Below, piece by piece: positions 1-5,414 of a stretch of DNA of 5,695 bases. The position numbers and the translations under genes were made by a program. The notes beneath the pieces are model-generated. The model was not told the origin of the DNA. It made no database searches and saw nothing but the letters and a program-made list of their open reading frames with translations. Positions within the stretch are counted from its first letter, which is position 1. Every line of letters starts with the position of its first letter. Origin of the DNA: Gammaproteobacteria bacterium (lineage in GTDB: Bacteria > Pseudomonadota > Gammaproteobacteria > GCA-001735895); contig JAOTUD010000226.1 of the NCBI GenBank assembly GCA_029864065.1, positions 1-5,695 of the forward strand. Reading direction: 5' to 3'.

Positions 1-1200
1 CAGCATCATGTCGAAAACGAGATCCGGCCGTTTCGCGACGTACTGATGGGGCTGTTTTTCATCTCGGTCGGCTCGCAGTTCGACTGGCACGTCATCTTTA
101 TCAGCCCGCTCGAAGTAATCGTACTGACGCTGGGCCTGATTGCCGGCAAGGGTATCGCCATCATGCTGATCACGGCGCTGGCAGGATACGGCAAAGGCAT
201 TGCTATCCGCACCGGGATCCTGCTCGGGCAGGGCAGCGAATTCGGTTTCGCGTTGCTGGCCGTTGCCTTATCCACCGGCCTGCTCGGGATCGAACCCAGC
301 CAGCCGATCATCGCGGCAATCATCCTCAGCATGGCGATCTCGCCGATGCTGATACGCCACAACGAGGCTATCGCGCTGCGCTTCGCGCCCGAGTACGCCT
401 CCAGCCTGAATCAGTCCAATCAGGCCATCGAAACGGCTTGCGCGGATCTGGAAGATCACGTTCTGCTGTGCGGCTTCGGGCGTACCGCGCAGAACCTCGC
501 CCAGTTTCTGAAACGCGTGGGGATTCCCTTCGTTGCGCTCGAAATCAACAGCGAAATCGTGCGCGATGCGCGCGAGGCCGGAGAGCCCGTTTTTCTCGGC
601 GACAGCAGTAAAGCCGATATCCTGCGCCTTGCCGGGATAGCCCGCGCCCGGGTGCTGGTAATATCCTTTACCGAATTCAAACCCGCCGAACATATTGCGC
701 AGACTGCACGCGAGTTGCGTCCCGATATTCCGCTGATCGTGCGTACCCGCGACGATCGCAACCTCGAGCGCCTGCTCGAATGCGGCGCCGACGAAGTCAT
801 TCCGGACACCGTCGAATCGAGCATGATGCTGGCCCAGCATACGCTCGCCGCGCTCGGCCAGGATCAGCAATCCATCGATGATATGCTCGACGAGGCGCGT
901 GCCGGACATTACGCCAGGGTACGCGCCTTTTTCCACAGTCGCGACAATGTTGACCTGGGCACACCGGACAATCATCATTTACACAGCATCGAGATACTGG
1001 GCAGGTATCATGCCGTCGGCCAAAGCATCGAATCGCTGAAATGCCTGGGGCGAATCAAGGTTATCGGATTGCGCCGTAACGACGTGATCAGCGAAGATCC
1101 GCTGTCGGAGGTTATCCTCGCGGCAGGCGACGTACTCGTGGTCGAAGGCCATCCCGACGATATCCAGGCGGCCGAAATCGAAATCATGTCAGGACTCTAG
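1..1200 (+). CDS. Kef-type K+/H+ antiporter, C-terminal part (5' end outside window)
   Basis: The reading frame is open from base 1, so the gene begins upstream; 399 residues and a TAG stop are visible. Methionine at base 46 is internal, because the residues before it (HHVENEIRPFRDVLMGLFF) are typical of the conserved late-helix region of Kef/CPA2 exchangers. Visible residues 1 to about 125 form the last membrane helices, with the family signature GQGSEFGFALL. An RCK N (TrkA-N, Rossmann) domain follows at about 152-270, with the dinucleotide-binding loop GFGRTA at 158-163 and an acidic residue, E181, at the end of the second strand, which suits NAD(H). An RCK C (TrkA-C) domain covers about 327-392. 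The protein would sit in the inner membrane and exchange K+ (or Na+) for H+ under nucleotide control. The third position of the glycine loop is Ala rather than Gly. KefB, KefC and YbaL-like subtypes cannot be separated without the N-terminus, and no KefF/KefG partner gene is visible. Confidence 0.92.
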   Translation, partial: QHHVENEIRPFRDVLMGLFFISVGSQFDWHVIFISPLEVIVLTLGLIAGKGIAIMLITALAGYGKGIAIRTGILLGQGSEFGFALLAVALSTGLLGIEPSQPIIAAIILSMAISPMLIRHNEAIALRFAPEYASSLNQSNQAIETACADLEDHVLLCGFGRTAQNLAQFLKRVGIPFVALEINSEIVRDAREAGEPVFLGDSSKADILRLAGIARARVLVISFTEFKPAEHIAQTARELRPDIPLIVRTRDDRNLERLLECGADEVIPDTVESSMMLAQHTLAALGQDQQSIDDMLDEARAGHYARVRAFFHSRDNVDLGTPDNHHLHSIEILGRYHAVGQSIESLKCLGRIKVIGLRRNDVISEDPLSEVILAAGDVLVVEGHPDDIQAAEIEIMSGL

Positions 1201-1208
1201 GACTTTCA

Positions 1209-1940
1209 ATGCCACAGAATGAAGAAGACTCGAACAGGGAACTGAAATGGCAATTGCGGGTGTCGCCGCGCGCGCGCCACGCCAAGCTGCAAATCAAACC
1301 CTATGGCGGGCTCGAGGTCGTAATACCACCGCGCTTTCCACGCAGCCAGGTTCCGTTGCTTGTCGCCAGCCATGCCGACTGGGCACGGCATCATCTCGAC
1401 CAGCAGGAGAAACTACGCCGGTCGATCCAGCCGCCGCGGCAGTTGAGCCTGGCTTTCGATAACAGCTCCACCCCGGTGGTCTATGCCGGCCAACCGCTGG
1501 CATTCAATTACGACCTGTTCGCGGAACTCTCGACGCAGCGTATCGTGATCGAAGCCATCGAACAGCGGGAACAGATCCGCGAGCTGCGCGGCTGGATTCG
1601 GCGCAGGGCGCGCGAGCTGTTCCCGCCGTTGCTGCAGAAACTGGCGACGCAGACCGGTCTCGAATACAAACGGGTAAGCATACGCAGCCAGAAGACTCGC
1701 TGGGGCAGCTGTTCGCGACAGGGGCAAATCAGCCTCAACGATCAACTGCTGTTTCTGCCCGCCGGCACCGTCGAATACCTGATGATTCACGAGCTCTGCC
1801 ATACCCGGCACCTGAATCACTCACGGGCATTCTGGCAGCTGGTGGAAAGCCGTTGCCCGGATTATCGCAGCCATGAAAAATTGCTGAGCCGATCCCGCAA
1901 CCTGGTGCCGGACTGGTTCCTGCTCGATCTCTACCGCTGA
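1209..1940 (+). CDS. YgjP-like zinc metallopeptidase (M48-related, DUF45)
   Basis: This 243-residue protein has the arrangement of the YgjP/DUF45 family. A basic, strand-rich N-terminal half leads to the signature TRWGSCS at 163-169, then the zinc motif HELCH at 194-198 (H194 and H198 as ligands, E195 catalytic) and a probable third ligand, H204, in LNHSRAFW. The C-terminal part (CPDYRSHEKLL) is also family-like. No signal peptide or membrane segment is seen, so it is probably cytoplasmic. The length is normal for the family. The ATG at 1209 is preceded by AGGA (1199-1202) with a 6-nt spacer. The gene starts 8 nt after the antiporter stop, so the two are probably co-transcribed and perhaps translationally coupled. 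Members are annotated as metal-dependent hydrolases; the natural substrate is, to my knowledge, not settled. The family assignment is firm, the cellular role is not. Confidence 0.9.
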   Translation: MPQNEEDSNRELKWQLRVSPRARHAKLQIKPYGGLEVVIPPRFPRSQVPLLVASHADWARHHLDQQEKLRRSIQPPRQLSLAFDNSSTPVVYAGQPLAFNYDLFAELSTQRIVIEAIEQREQIRELRGWIRRRARELFPPLLQKLATQTGLEYKRVSIRSQKTRWGSCSRQGQISLNDQLLFLPAGTVEYLMIHELCHTRHLNHSRAFWQLVESRCPDYRSHEKLLSRSRNLVPDWFLLDLYR

Positions 1941-1949
1941 AGCCCGATG

Positions 1950-1973
1950 CCGACCAAGACCCGCCGCGGTCGG
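1950..1973 (+). other. Weak inverted repeat after the metallopeptidase gene
   Basis: CCGACC (1950-1955) and GGTCGG (1968-1973) form a 6-bp GC stem with a 12-nt loop, 9 nt after the stop codon at 1940. An alternative, overlapping pairing is GCCCGA (1942-1947) with TCGGGC (1970-1975). No T-tract follows, so this is not a standard intrinsic terminator. It may be a transcript-end structure or a chance product of GC-rich DNA. Confidence 0.2.
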
Positions 1974-2056
1974 GCGCCGGGCAGGACCGGGCCATGCGCC
2001 GGGACGGTGGCGACGAAACCGCCGAATCGGTAGTATTCCACTGGTTTGTTGTAACA

Positions 2057-2084
2057 GGGCCCGATCGGCGGCGACGATCGGCCC
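2057..2084 (+). promoter_or_regulatory. Strong hairpin in the leader of the MoxR ATPase gene
   Basis: GGGCCCGATCG (2057-2067) pairs with CGATCGGCCC (2075-2084), giving a 10-bp stem with one bulged C and a 7-nt loop (GCGGCGA). It ends 9 nt before the Shine-Dalgarno GAGG (2094-2097) of the next gene. No T-run follows, so it is not a standard terminator. It could stabilise the 5' end of the mRNA, affect translation, or act in DNA as an imperfect palindrome for a regulator. I found no convincing -35/-10 pair in this gap: TAGTAT at 2032-2037 is a poor -10 candidate without a good -35. Confidence 0.4.
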
Positions 2085-2103
2085 ATATCCATCGAGGTAT
2101 TTC

Positions 2104-3147
2104 ATGCGACCGCTACACTTGTCCCGGGTTCTTGCCGAGGAGCTGAAGGGCACCGTCCAGGGTTTCCACACACCGGTTATGTTGTGGGGACCGCCGGGCG
2201 TCGGTAAATCCCAGATCGTGATGCAGGTCGGCGCCGGGCTCGCGCTGCCGGTGATCGATATCCGGCTGTCGCAAATGGAACCCAGCGACTTGCGTGGCAT
2301 ACCCTTCAAGCAGGGCGACAAGGTCGAATGGGCGGTGCCGTCGATACTGCCCGATACGGCAGAACACGGCGCCTCCGGCATCCTGTTTCTGGACGAAATC
2401 AATTCGGCGGCGCCATCGGTATCGGCGGCCGCCTACCAGTTAATCCTCGATCGCCGCCTCGGCAACTACGTCGTGCCGGCCGGATGGGCCATATTCGCGG
2501 CCGGTAACCGGCAGGGAGACCGCGGCGTGACCTACGCGATGCCGGCGCCGCTGGCGAACCGATTTTCGCATTACGAAGTCGATCTGAACCTGGACGACTG
2601 GGTTGCCTGGGCGCATCGCTTCGGCATCGACGAACGCATCATCGGTTTTCTCAGGTTCCGCCCCGACCTGTTGTTCGATTTCGACCCCGCGCAAAACCCG
2701 ATCGCGTTTGCGTCGCCGCGCTCGTGGGAATTTGCGCATCGGGCCCTGCAGAAATTCAACGATTACCCCGACCTCGTCGCGGGATCGCTGCAGGCCTGCG
2801 TCGGTGAGGCTGCCGCGATCGAATGCCATGCGTTCATTCGCAGCCTCGATCAAATGCCCGACCTGGACCGCATCGTCGCGGGCGACGAGGTAAAGTCACC
2901 CGATGAAATCGACCTGCAGTACGCGGTCGCGGCGGCGCTGGTCGGCCGCGCGCTGCGAGCGCGAGACGATGACCAGGCGAAATCCGTTTACGGCAATATC
3001 CTGCGCTTCGCGGGCCGCTTCCCGCAGCGCGAAATGGGCGTCATGCTGGTTTCCGATCTGCACCGCGCCATCGGCAACGACCTGTTTGCCATCGAGGAAT
3101 TTGCCGACTGGGCGGATTCGATCGCGGACCTGGTACTCTATGAGTAA
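2104..3147 (+). CDS. MoxR-family AAA+ ATPase
   Basis: This 347-residue protein carries the complete AAA+ set. Walker A is GPPGVGKS (29-36), Walker B is ILFLDEIN (93-100, acidic pair D97/E98), sensor 1 is AAGNR (132-136), and the likely arginine finger is R153 in PLANRF. The motif order and the DRGVTYAMPAPLANRF stretch at 139-154 fit the MoxR clade that travels with DUF2201/VWA genes. The remainder, to 347, is a helical lid and C-terminal region. No membrane segment or signal is seen. The ATG at 2104 has GAGG at 2094-2097 with a 6-nt spacer, and Walker A lies at the usual short distance from this start. The partner VWA gene begins 6 nt after the stop. MoxR proteins are hexameric ATPases that help assemble or activate client complexes, usually through a VWA partner. 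The client cannot be read from this window. Confidence 0.93.
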   Translation: MRPLHLSRVLAEELKGTVQGFHTPVMLWGPPGVGKSQIVMQVGAGLALPVIDIRLSQMEPSDLRGIPFKQGDKVEWAVPSILPDTAEHGASGILFLDEINSAAPSVSAAAYQLILDRRLGNYVVPAGWAIFAAGNRQGDRGVTYAMPAPLANRFSHYEVDLNLDDWVAWAHRFGIDERIIGFLRFRPDLLFDFDPAQNPIAFASPRSWEFAHRALQKFNDYPDLVAGSLQACVGEAAAIECHAFIRSLDQMPDLDRIVAGDEVKSPDEIDLQYAVAAALVGRALRARDDDQAKSVYGNILRFAGRFPQREMGVMLVSDLHRAIGNDLFAIEEFADWADSIADLVLYE

Positions 3148-3153
3148 ACCCGG

Positions 3154-4416
3154 ATGGATAAGGCTACGCGCCGCGAGGCGATTGAAAACAAACTGGTTGC
3201 GGCGCGCACGCGGCTGATTCTGAACAAGCCTTTTCTCGGCGCGCTGGTGCTACGACTGCCGCTGCAGGCGGCCGATCCCGCCTGGTGCCCGCGCACTTTT
3301 ACCGACGCAAAGACACTCTTCTACAACCCCGGGTACATCGAGGCGCTCGATTTCGAGCAGGTACAGTTCGCGTTGTCGAGCCAGGCGCTGCACTGCGCGC
3401 TGTCGCATTTCAACCGGCGCGGTCACCGCGAGGAACAGCGCTGGGCGACGGCCTGCGATTTTGCCGTCAACCTGATACTGGCGGACGAGGGCCTGCGCGC
3501 GCCGCCCGACGCGATAATCAGTGACGAGTATCGGGGGATGACCGCCGAGGAAATCTATCCGTTGCTGGAAACATCGGAACTCCCCGAACTGCGGGAACCC
3601 GCCGATGACGATGCGCCGCCGCACAACGATTCGGCAAAGCGCCTGGATCGACCACGGGATACGAACGAGGACAGGCCGGCGACCCCGACGCAACGGGGCG
3701 ATTCCGGGCAATCCCCGGTCGCTGCGAATGGCGCCGTGCCGGGTCGCGACCGGGCAGCCGCCCCGCAACCGCTCTCCGCAACCGAAAAGGACGCGCTGCA
3801 GCAAAAATGGCAGCAGCGCCTCGCCGGCGCCGCGCAGCAGGCGCAGCAGGCCGGCAAGCTCGGCGAGGGCATCGCGCGCATGATCGAGTTATTCCTGCAG
3901 CCGCGGCTGCCGTGGCGCGCGGTGCTGGCGCGCTATATGAACAGCATTACGCGCGACGACTACAGTTACGCGCGGCCATCGAGCCGACGCGGCGATCCCG
4001 CGATCTTCCCCAGCCTGCGCAGCGCGCAGGTTGACCTGGTGGTGGCCGTCGACGTCAGCGGCTCGATCGGCGCCGACGAACTGAACGAGTTCATGGCCGA
4101 GATCGATGCGCTGAAATCGCAGGTTCGCGCGCGGGTCACGCTACTGGCCTGCGACTCGAAGATAACCGAAGGCAGCCCCTGGATATTCGAATCCTGGGAA
4201 GGCTGCCGGTTGCCCGCGCAAGTCGTCGGTAGCGGCAGCACCGACTTTGCCCCGGTATTCGAATGGGTCGAAAACCAGGACTATCGGCCGGACCTGTTGA
4301 TCTATTTTACCGACGCGCAAGGGCTTTTCCCGAAAACCGAACCGGCCTATCCCGCCCTGTGGCTGGTCAAGGGACAGCGCGACGTGCCCTGGGGTCAGCG
4401 AATACAGCTAAACTGA
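3154..4416 (+). CDS. VWA-like protein with degenerate DUF2201 metallopeptidase domain
   Basis: This 420-residue protein has three parts. The N-terminal domain (about 10-145) matches the DUF2201 putative metallopeptidase region (ATACDFAVNLILADEG at 97-112, then RGMTAEEIYPLLE). A polar, Pro/Asp/Arg-rich linker (about 150-205) follows, with a Gln/Ala-rich helix (about 215-235). The C-terminal VWA-like domain (about 290-418) has an intact metal site: D300, S302 and S304 in DVSGS, T363 in GSTDF, and D387 in YFTDAQG. Where relatives, as I recall them, have a His-Glu-x-x-His sequence, this copy reads S76-Q77-A-L-H80, followed by H85. The first His and the Glu are therefore absent, and peptidase activity is doubtful. 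Only a weak GAG (3142-3144) lies upstream of the ATG at 3154, 6 nt after the MoxR stop, so translation probably depends on coupling. It is the likely adaptor partner of the upstream ATPase. Confidence 0.88.
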   Translation: MDKATRREAIENKLVAARTRLILNKPFLGALVLRLPLQAADPAWCPRTFTDAKTLFYNPGYIEALDFEQVQFALSSQALHCALSHFNRRGHREEQRWATACDFAVNLILADEGLRAPPDAIISDEYRGMTAEEIYPLLETSELPELREPADDDAPPHNDSAKRLDRPRDTNEDRPATPTQRGDSGQSPVAANGAVPGRDRAAAPQPLSATEKDALQQKWQQRLAGAAQQAQQAGKLGEGIARMIELFLQPRLPWRAVLARYMNSITRDDYSYARPSSRRGDPAIFPSLRSAQVDLVVAVDVSGSIGADELNEFMAEIDALKSQVRARVTLLACDSKITEGSPWIFESWEGCRLPAQVVGSGSTDFAPVFEWVENQDYRPDLLIYFTDAQGLFPKTEPAYPALWLVKGQRDVPWGQRIQLN

Positions 4417-4472
4417 TCCCCGGCAAAAGGCGCGCGGTGTCAGTAACGTAAATCCTGCCAATCAATCGGTTT

Positions 4473-4492
4473 AATACGCCTGGTATTTTTTT
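4473..4492 (+). terminator. Possible weak terminator of the MoxR-VWA operon
   Basis: AATAC (4473-4477) pairs with GTATT (4483-4487) around a 5-nt loop, and the right arm runs into a T7 tract (4486-4492). It lies 56 nt after the VWA stop and between convergent genes, where a terminator is expected. The stem is only 5 bp and AT-rich, so it would be weak. In the opposite direction no T-run follows, so it would not serve the Sel1 gene, whose stop codon begins in the tract. Confidence 0.35.
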
Positions 4493-4866
4493 CAGAGTGC
4501 AAAAGGCGCCACATAGGTATCGTAGTACTGCTTCGACAATTTTCTCGCAAGCTGGATCTGCTCCGCGGACATTTTCGCTTCGATTTCCTTTAGCTGTATC
4601 AATGCTCTCGGCGAGTTCTGCGAAGCCGAAATCTTGCACCAGGCGTAAGCCTTGACGTAGTCTTGCGGGACGCCAAAACCCTCGGCATACATACACCCCA
4701 ATCGATGCTGCGCCCTGCGATAGCCCTGCCTGGCTAATTGCATATACCATTTGGCGGTCAGTTTTTGACTCCAGGCCTTGTCATTGCACTGTTCGAAAAT
4801 CTGCCCCAGTTCAAACGGCCTTTCGATACCCTTGTCTTCAACAGGTTTAACCACGATCTCCCACAT
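4492..4866 (-). CDS. Small Sel1-repeat protein
   Basis: This 124-residue protein holds one clear Sel1-like repeat (SLR, a TPR relative) at about 52-88: AQHRLGCMYAEGFGVPQDY, then KAYAWCKISASQ and a closing PRA. Before it, TAKWYMQLARQGYRRA (37-52) reads as the second half of another repeat. The C-terminal 35 residues are a charged, probably helical tail (about 90-124). No signal peptide or membrane helix is seen, unlike many secreted SLR proteins. Sel1 repeats form alpha-solenoids for protein-protein contact; the partner is unknown. The start is uncertain: at the ATG (4864-4866) the only SD-like AGGG directly touches the start codon, while an in-frame TAA four codons upstream bars extension. 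A GTG four codons downstream is an alternative. The gene is convergent with the MoxR-VWA operon and lies in a lower-GC stretch. It may be a trimmed remnant of a longer SLR protein. Confidence 0.75.
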   Translation of the reverse strand: MWEIVVKPVEDKGIERPFELGQIFEQCNDKAWSQKLTAKWYMQLARQGYRRAQHRLGCMYAEGFGVPQDYVKAYAWCKISASQNSPRALIQLKEIEAKMSAEQIQLARKLSKQYYDTYVAPFAL

Positions 4867-4952
4867 CCCTATATATTAGCCAATACAATAAGCTCATGCG
4901 TAAACCGTTAACTATCTTCCTGATTATTAAGCCGACAGAGAGTAATTGCCTC

Positions 4953-5198
4953 TCACTTATCCCGGGCCTGGTGCCTTTTCAAAAAGTTATCGATTTCGGT
5001 GATGATTTGCTTCTCTACTACCTCATTTTTTTCTTCCGCCAGGAGAGCAGTTCTTGCCATCTGCGTCCAGTGTGATTTTATCTGGCTTTCAAGTTCATTA
5101 ATACGCTGCAGCGATGACTTGGCCAGCTGTCGTTCCCTGTTACTGAAATGAGGGTCTTCGATCACCCTTGACAGCCTGTCTTTTACATCAGGTATCAC
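4953..5198 (-). CDS. Hypothetical 81-residue charged helical protein
   Basis: I do not recognise this protein. It is 81 residues long, rich in Lys, Arg, Glu and Gln, with heptad-like hydrophobic spacing through the centre (LAKSSLQRINELESQI at about 26-41, then TALLAEEKNEVVEKQI at 50-65), so one or two amphipathic helices or a short coiled coil are likely. It has no Cys, signal peptide or membrane segment. The start is GTG (5196-5198), not ATG. It is supported by AAGGGG (5207-5212 on the minus strand) with an 8-nt spacer and by an in-frame TAA two codons upstream, which makes this the first usable start. The stop at 4953-4955 lies 86 nt before the Sel1 gene start, and both run on the minus strand, so they may be co-transcribed. 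The good SD, sensible protein composition and lack of a competing overlapping gene support it being real. Function is unknown. Confidence 0.62.
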   Translation of the reverse strand: MIPDVKDRLSRVIEDPHFSNRERQLAKSSLQRINELESQIKSHWTQMARTALLAEEKNEVVEKQIITEIDNFLKRHQARDK

Positions 5199-5206
5199 TC
5201 GTTAAT

Positions 5207-5212
5207 CCCCTT
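5207..5212 (-). promoter_or_regulatory. Ribosome binding site that fixes the GTG start of the 81-residue gene
   Basis: On the minus strand the bases read AAGGGG, a near match to AAGGAGG, 8 nt before GTG at 5196-5198. Nothing comparable precedes any later in-frame start, so this decides the start. Confidence 0.6.
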
Positions 5213-5228
5213 GCATAAATAATGACGA

Positions 5229-5234
5229 ATAATA
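5229..5234 (-). promoter_or_regulatory. Candidate -10 box for the minus-strand small genes
   Basis: TATTAT on the minus strand matches the TATAAT consensus at five of six positions and lies in an AT-rich patch. It is placed so that transcription would start near 5222, about 24 nt before the GTG. The -35 is poor (TTTGGA at 16 nt), so this is a weak call based on the -10 and geometry. Confidence 0.25.
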
Positions 5235-5295
5235 ATCCAAAGCGAATTTCTCCAAACAACGCCATGGTAGCAGATATAAGCGCCAGACAACCATT

Positions 5296-5328
5296 GCAAA
5301 AACCGAATCCGTGTTTAACGTTTTTTGC
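5296..5328. repeat. Inverted repeat in the divergent region upstream of alr
   Basis: GCAAAAAC (5296-5303) is mirrored by GTTTTTTGC (5320-5328), with one extra T in the right arm and a 16-nt spacer. It sits between the minus-strand small gene and the racemase gene. The T-run lies inside the right arm and is followed by G/C, so it is not a normal terminator. It could be an operator-like site or chance. Confidence 0.3.
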
Positions 5329-5375
5329 AGGGCCAGGGCCAGTGCCGGCGCTACACCCCTGTTGTTGTTGTACGC

Positions 5376-5381
5376 TACAAT
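5376..5381 (+). promoter_or_regulatory. Candidate -10 box for the alanine racemase gene
   Basis: TACAAT matches TATAAT at five of six positions and lies 33 nt before the ATG at 5415, leaving room for a start near 5388 and the AGGAG site at 5403. The -35 is poor (TACACC at 5352-5357 with 18-nt spacing). The heptamer CGCTACA occurs at 5349-5355 and again at 5373-5379, overlapping the -10, which could be a repeated regulator half-site. Confidence 0.28.
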
Positions 5382-5414
5382 GCGACGACCGCAAGCCCTT
5401 GCAGGAGAGTTCTT

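Noticed and set aside
268..978. 236-codon open frame on the minus strand inside the antiporter gene
   Set aside because: It is fully antisense to a gene with clear Kef and RCK motifs. The protein shows no domain, and long antisense frames are common in GC-rich DNA.
1821..2402. 193-codon open frame on the minus strand over the metallopeptidase end and MoxR start
   Set aside because: It overlaps two well-supported genes, has low-complexity composition, and shows no recognisable motif.
3250..3804. 184-codon open frame on the minus strand inside the VWA gene
   Set aside because: It is an Arg-rich shadow of a gene with clear DUF2201 and VWA motifs.
1..4416. An anti-phage defence island built around the MoxR-VWA pair
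   Set aside because: MoxR-VWA modules occur in some conflict systems, but no nuclease, toxin, NTPase sensor or other effector gene is visible here, so the claim is unsupported.
4938..4954. GAGAG/CTCTC hairpin at the end of the 81-residue gene
   Set aside because: The stem is only 5 bp, overlaps the stop codon, and has no T-tract after it on the minus strand, so it is not a credible terminator.
5188..5394. 68-codon open frame on the minus strand with a hydrophobic patch
   Set aside because: It occupies the divergent intergenic region, has no good SD, and is made mostly from repeat and promoter-like sequence. A small membrane peptide cannot be excluded but is not supported.
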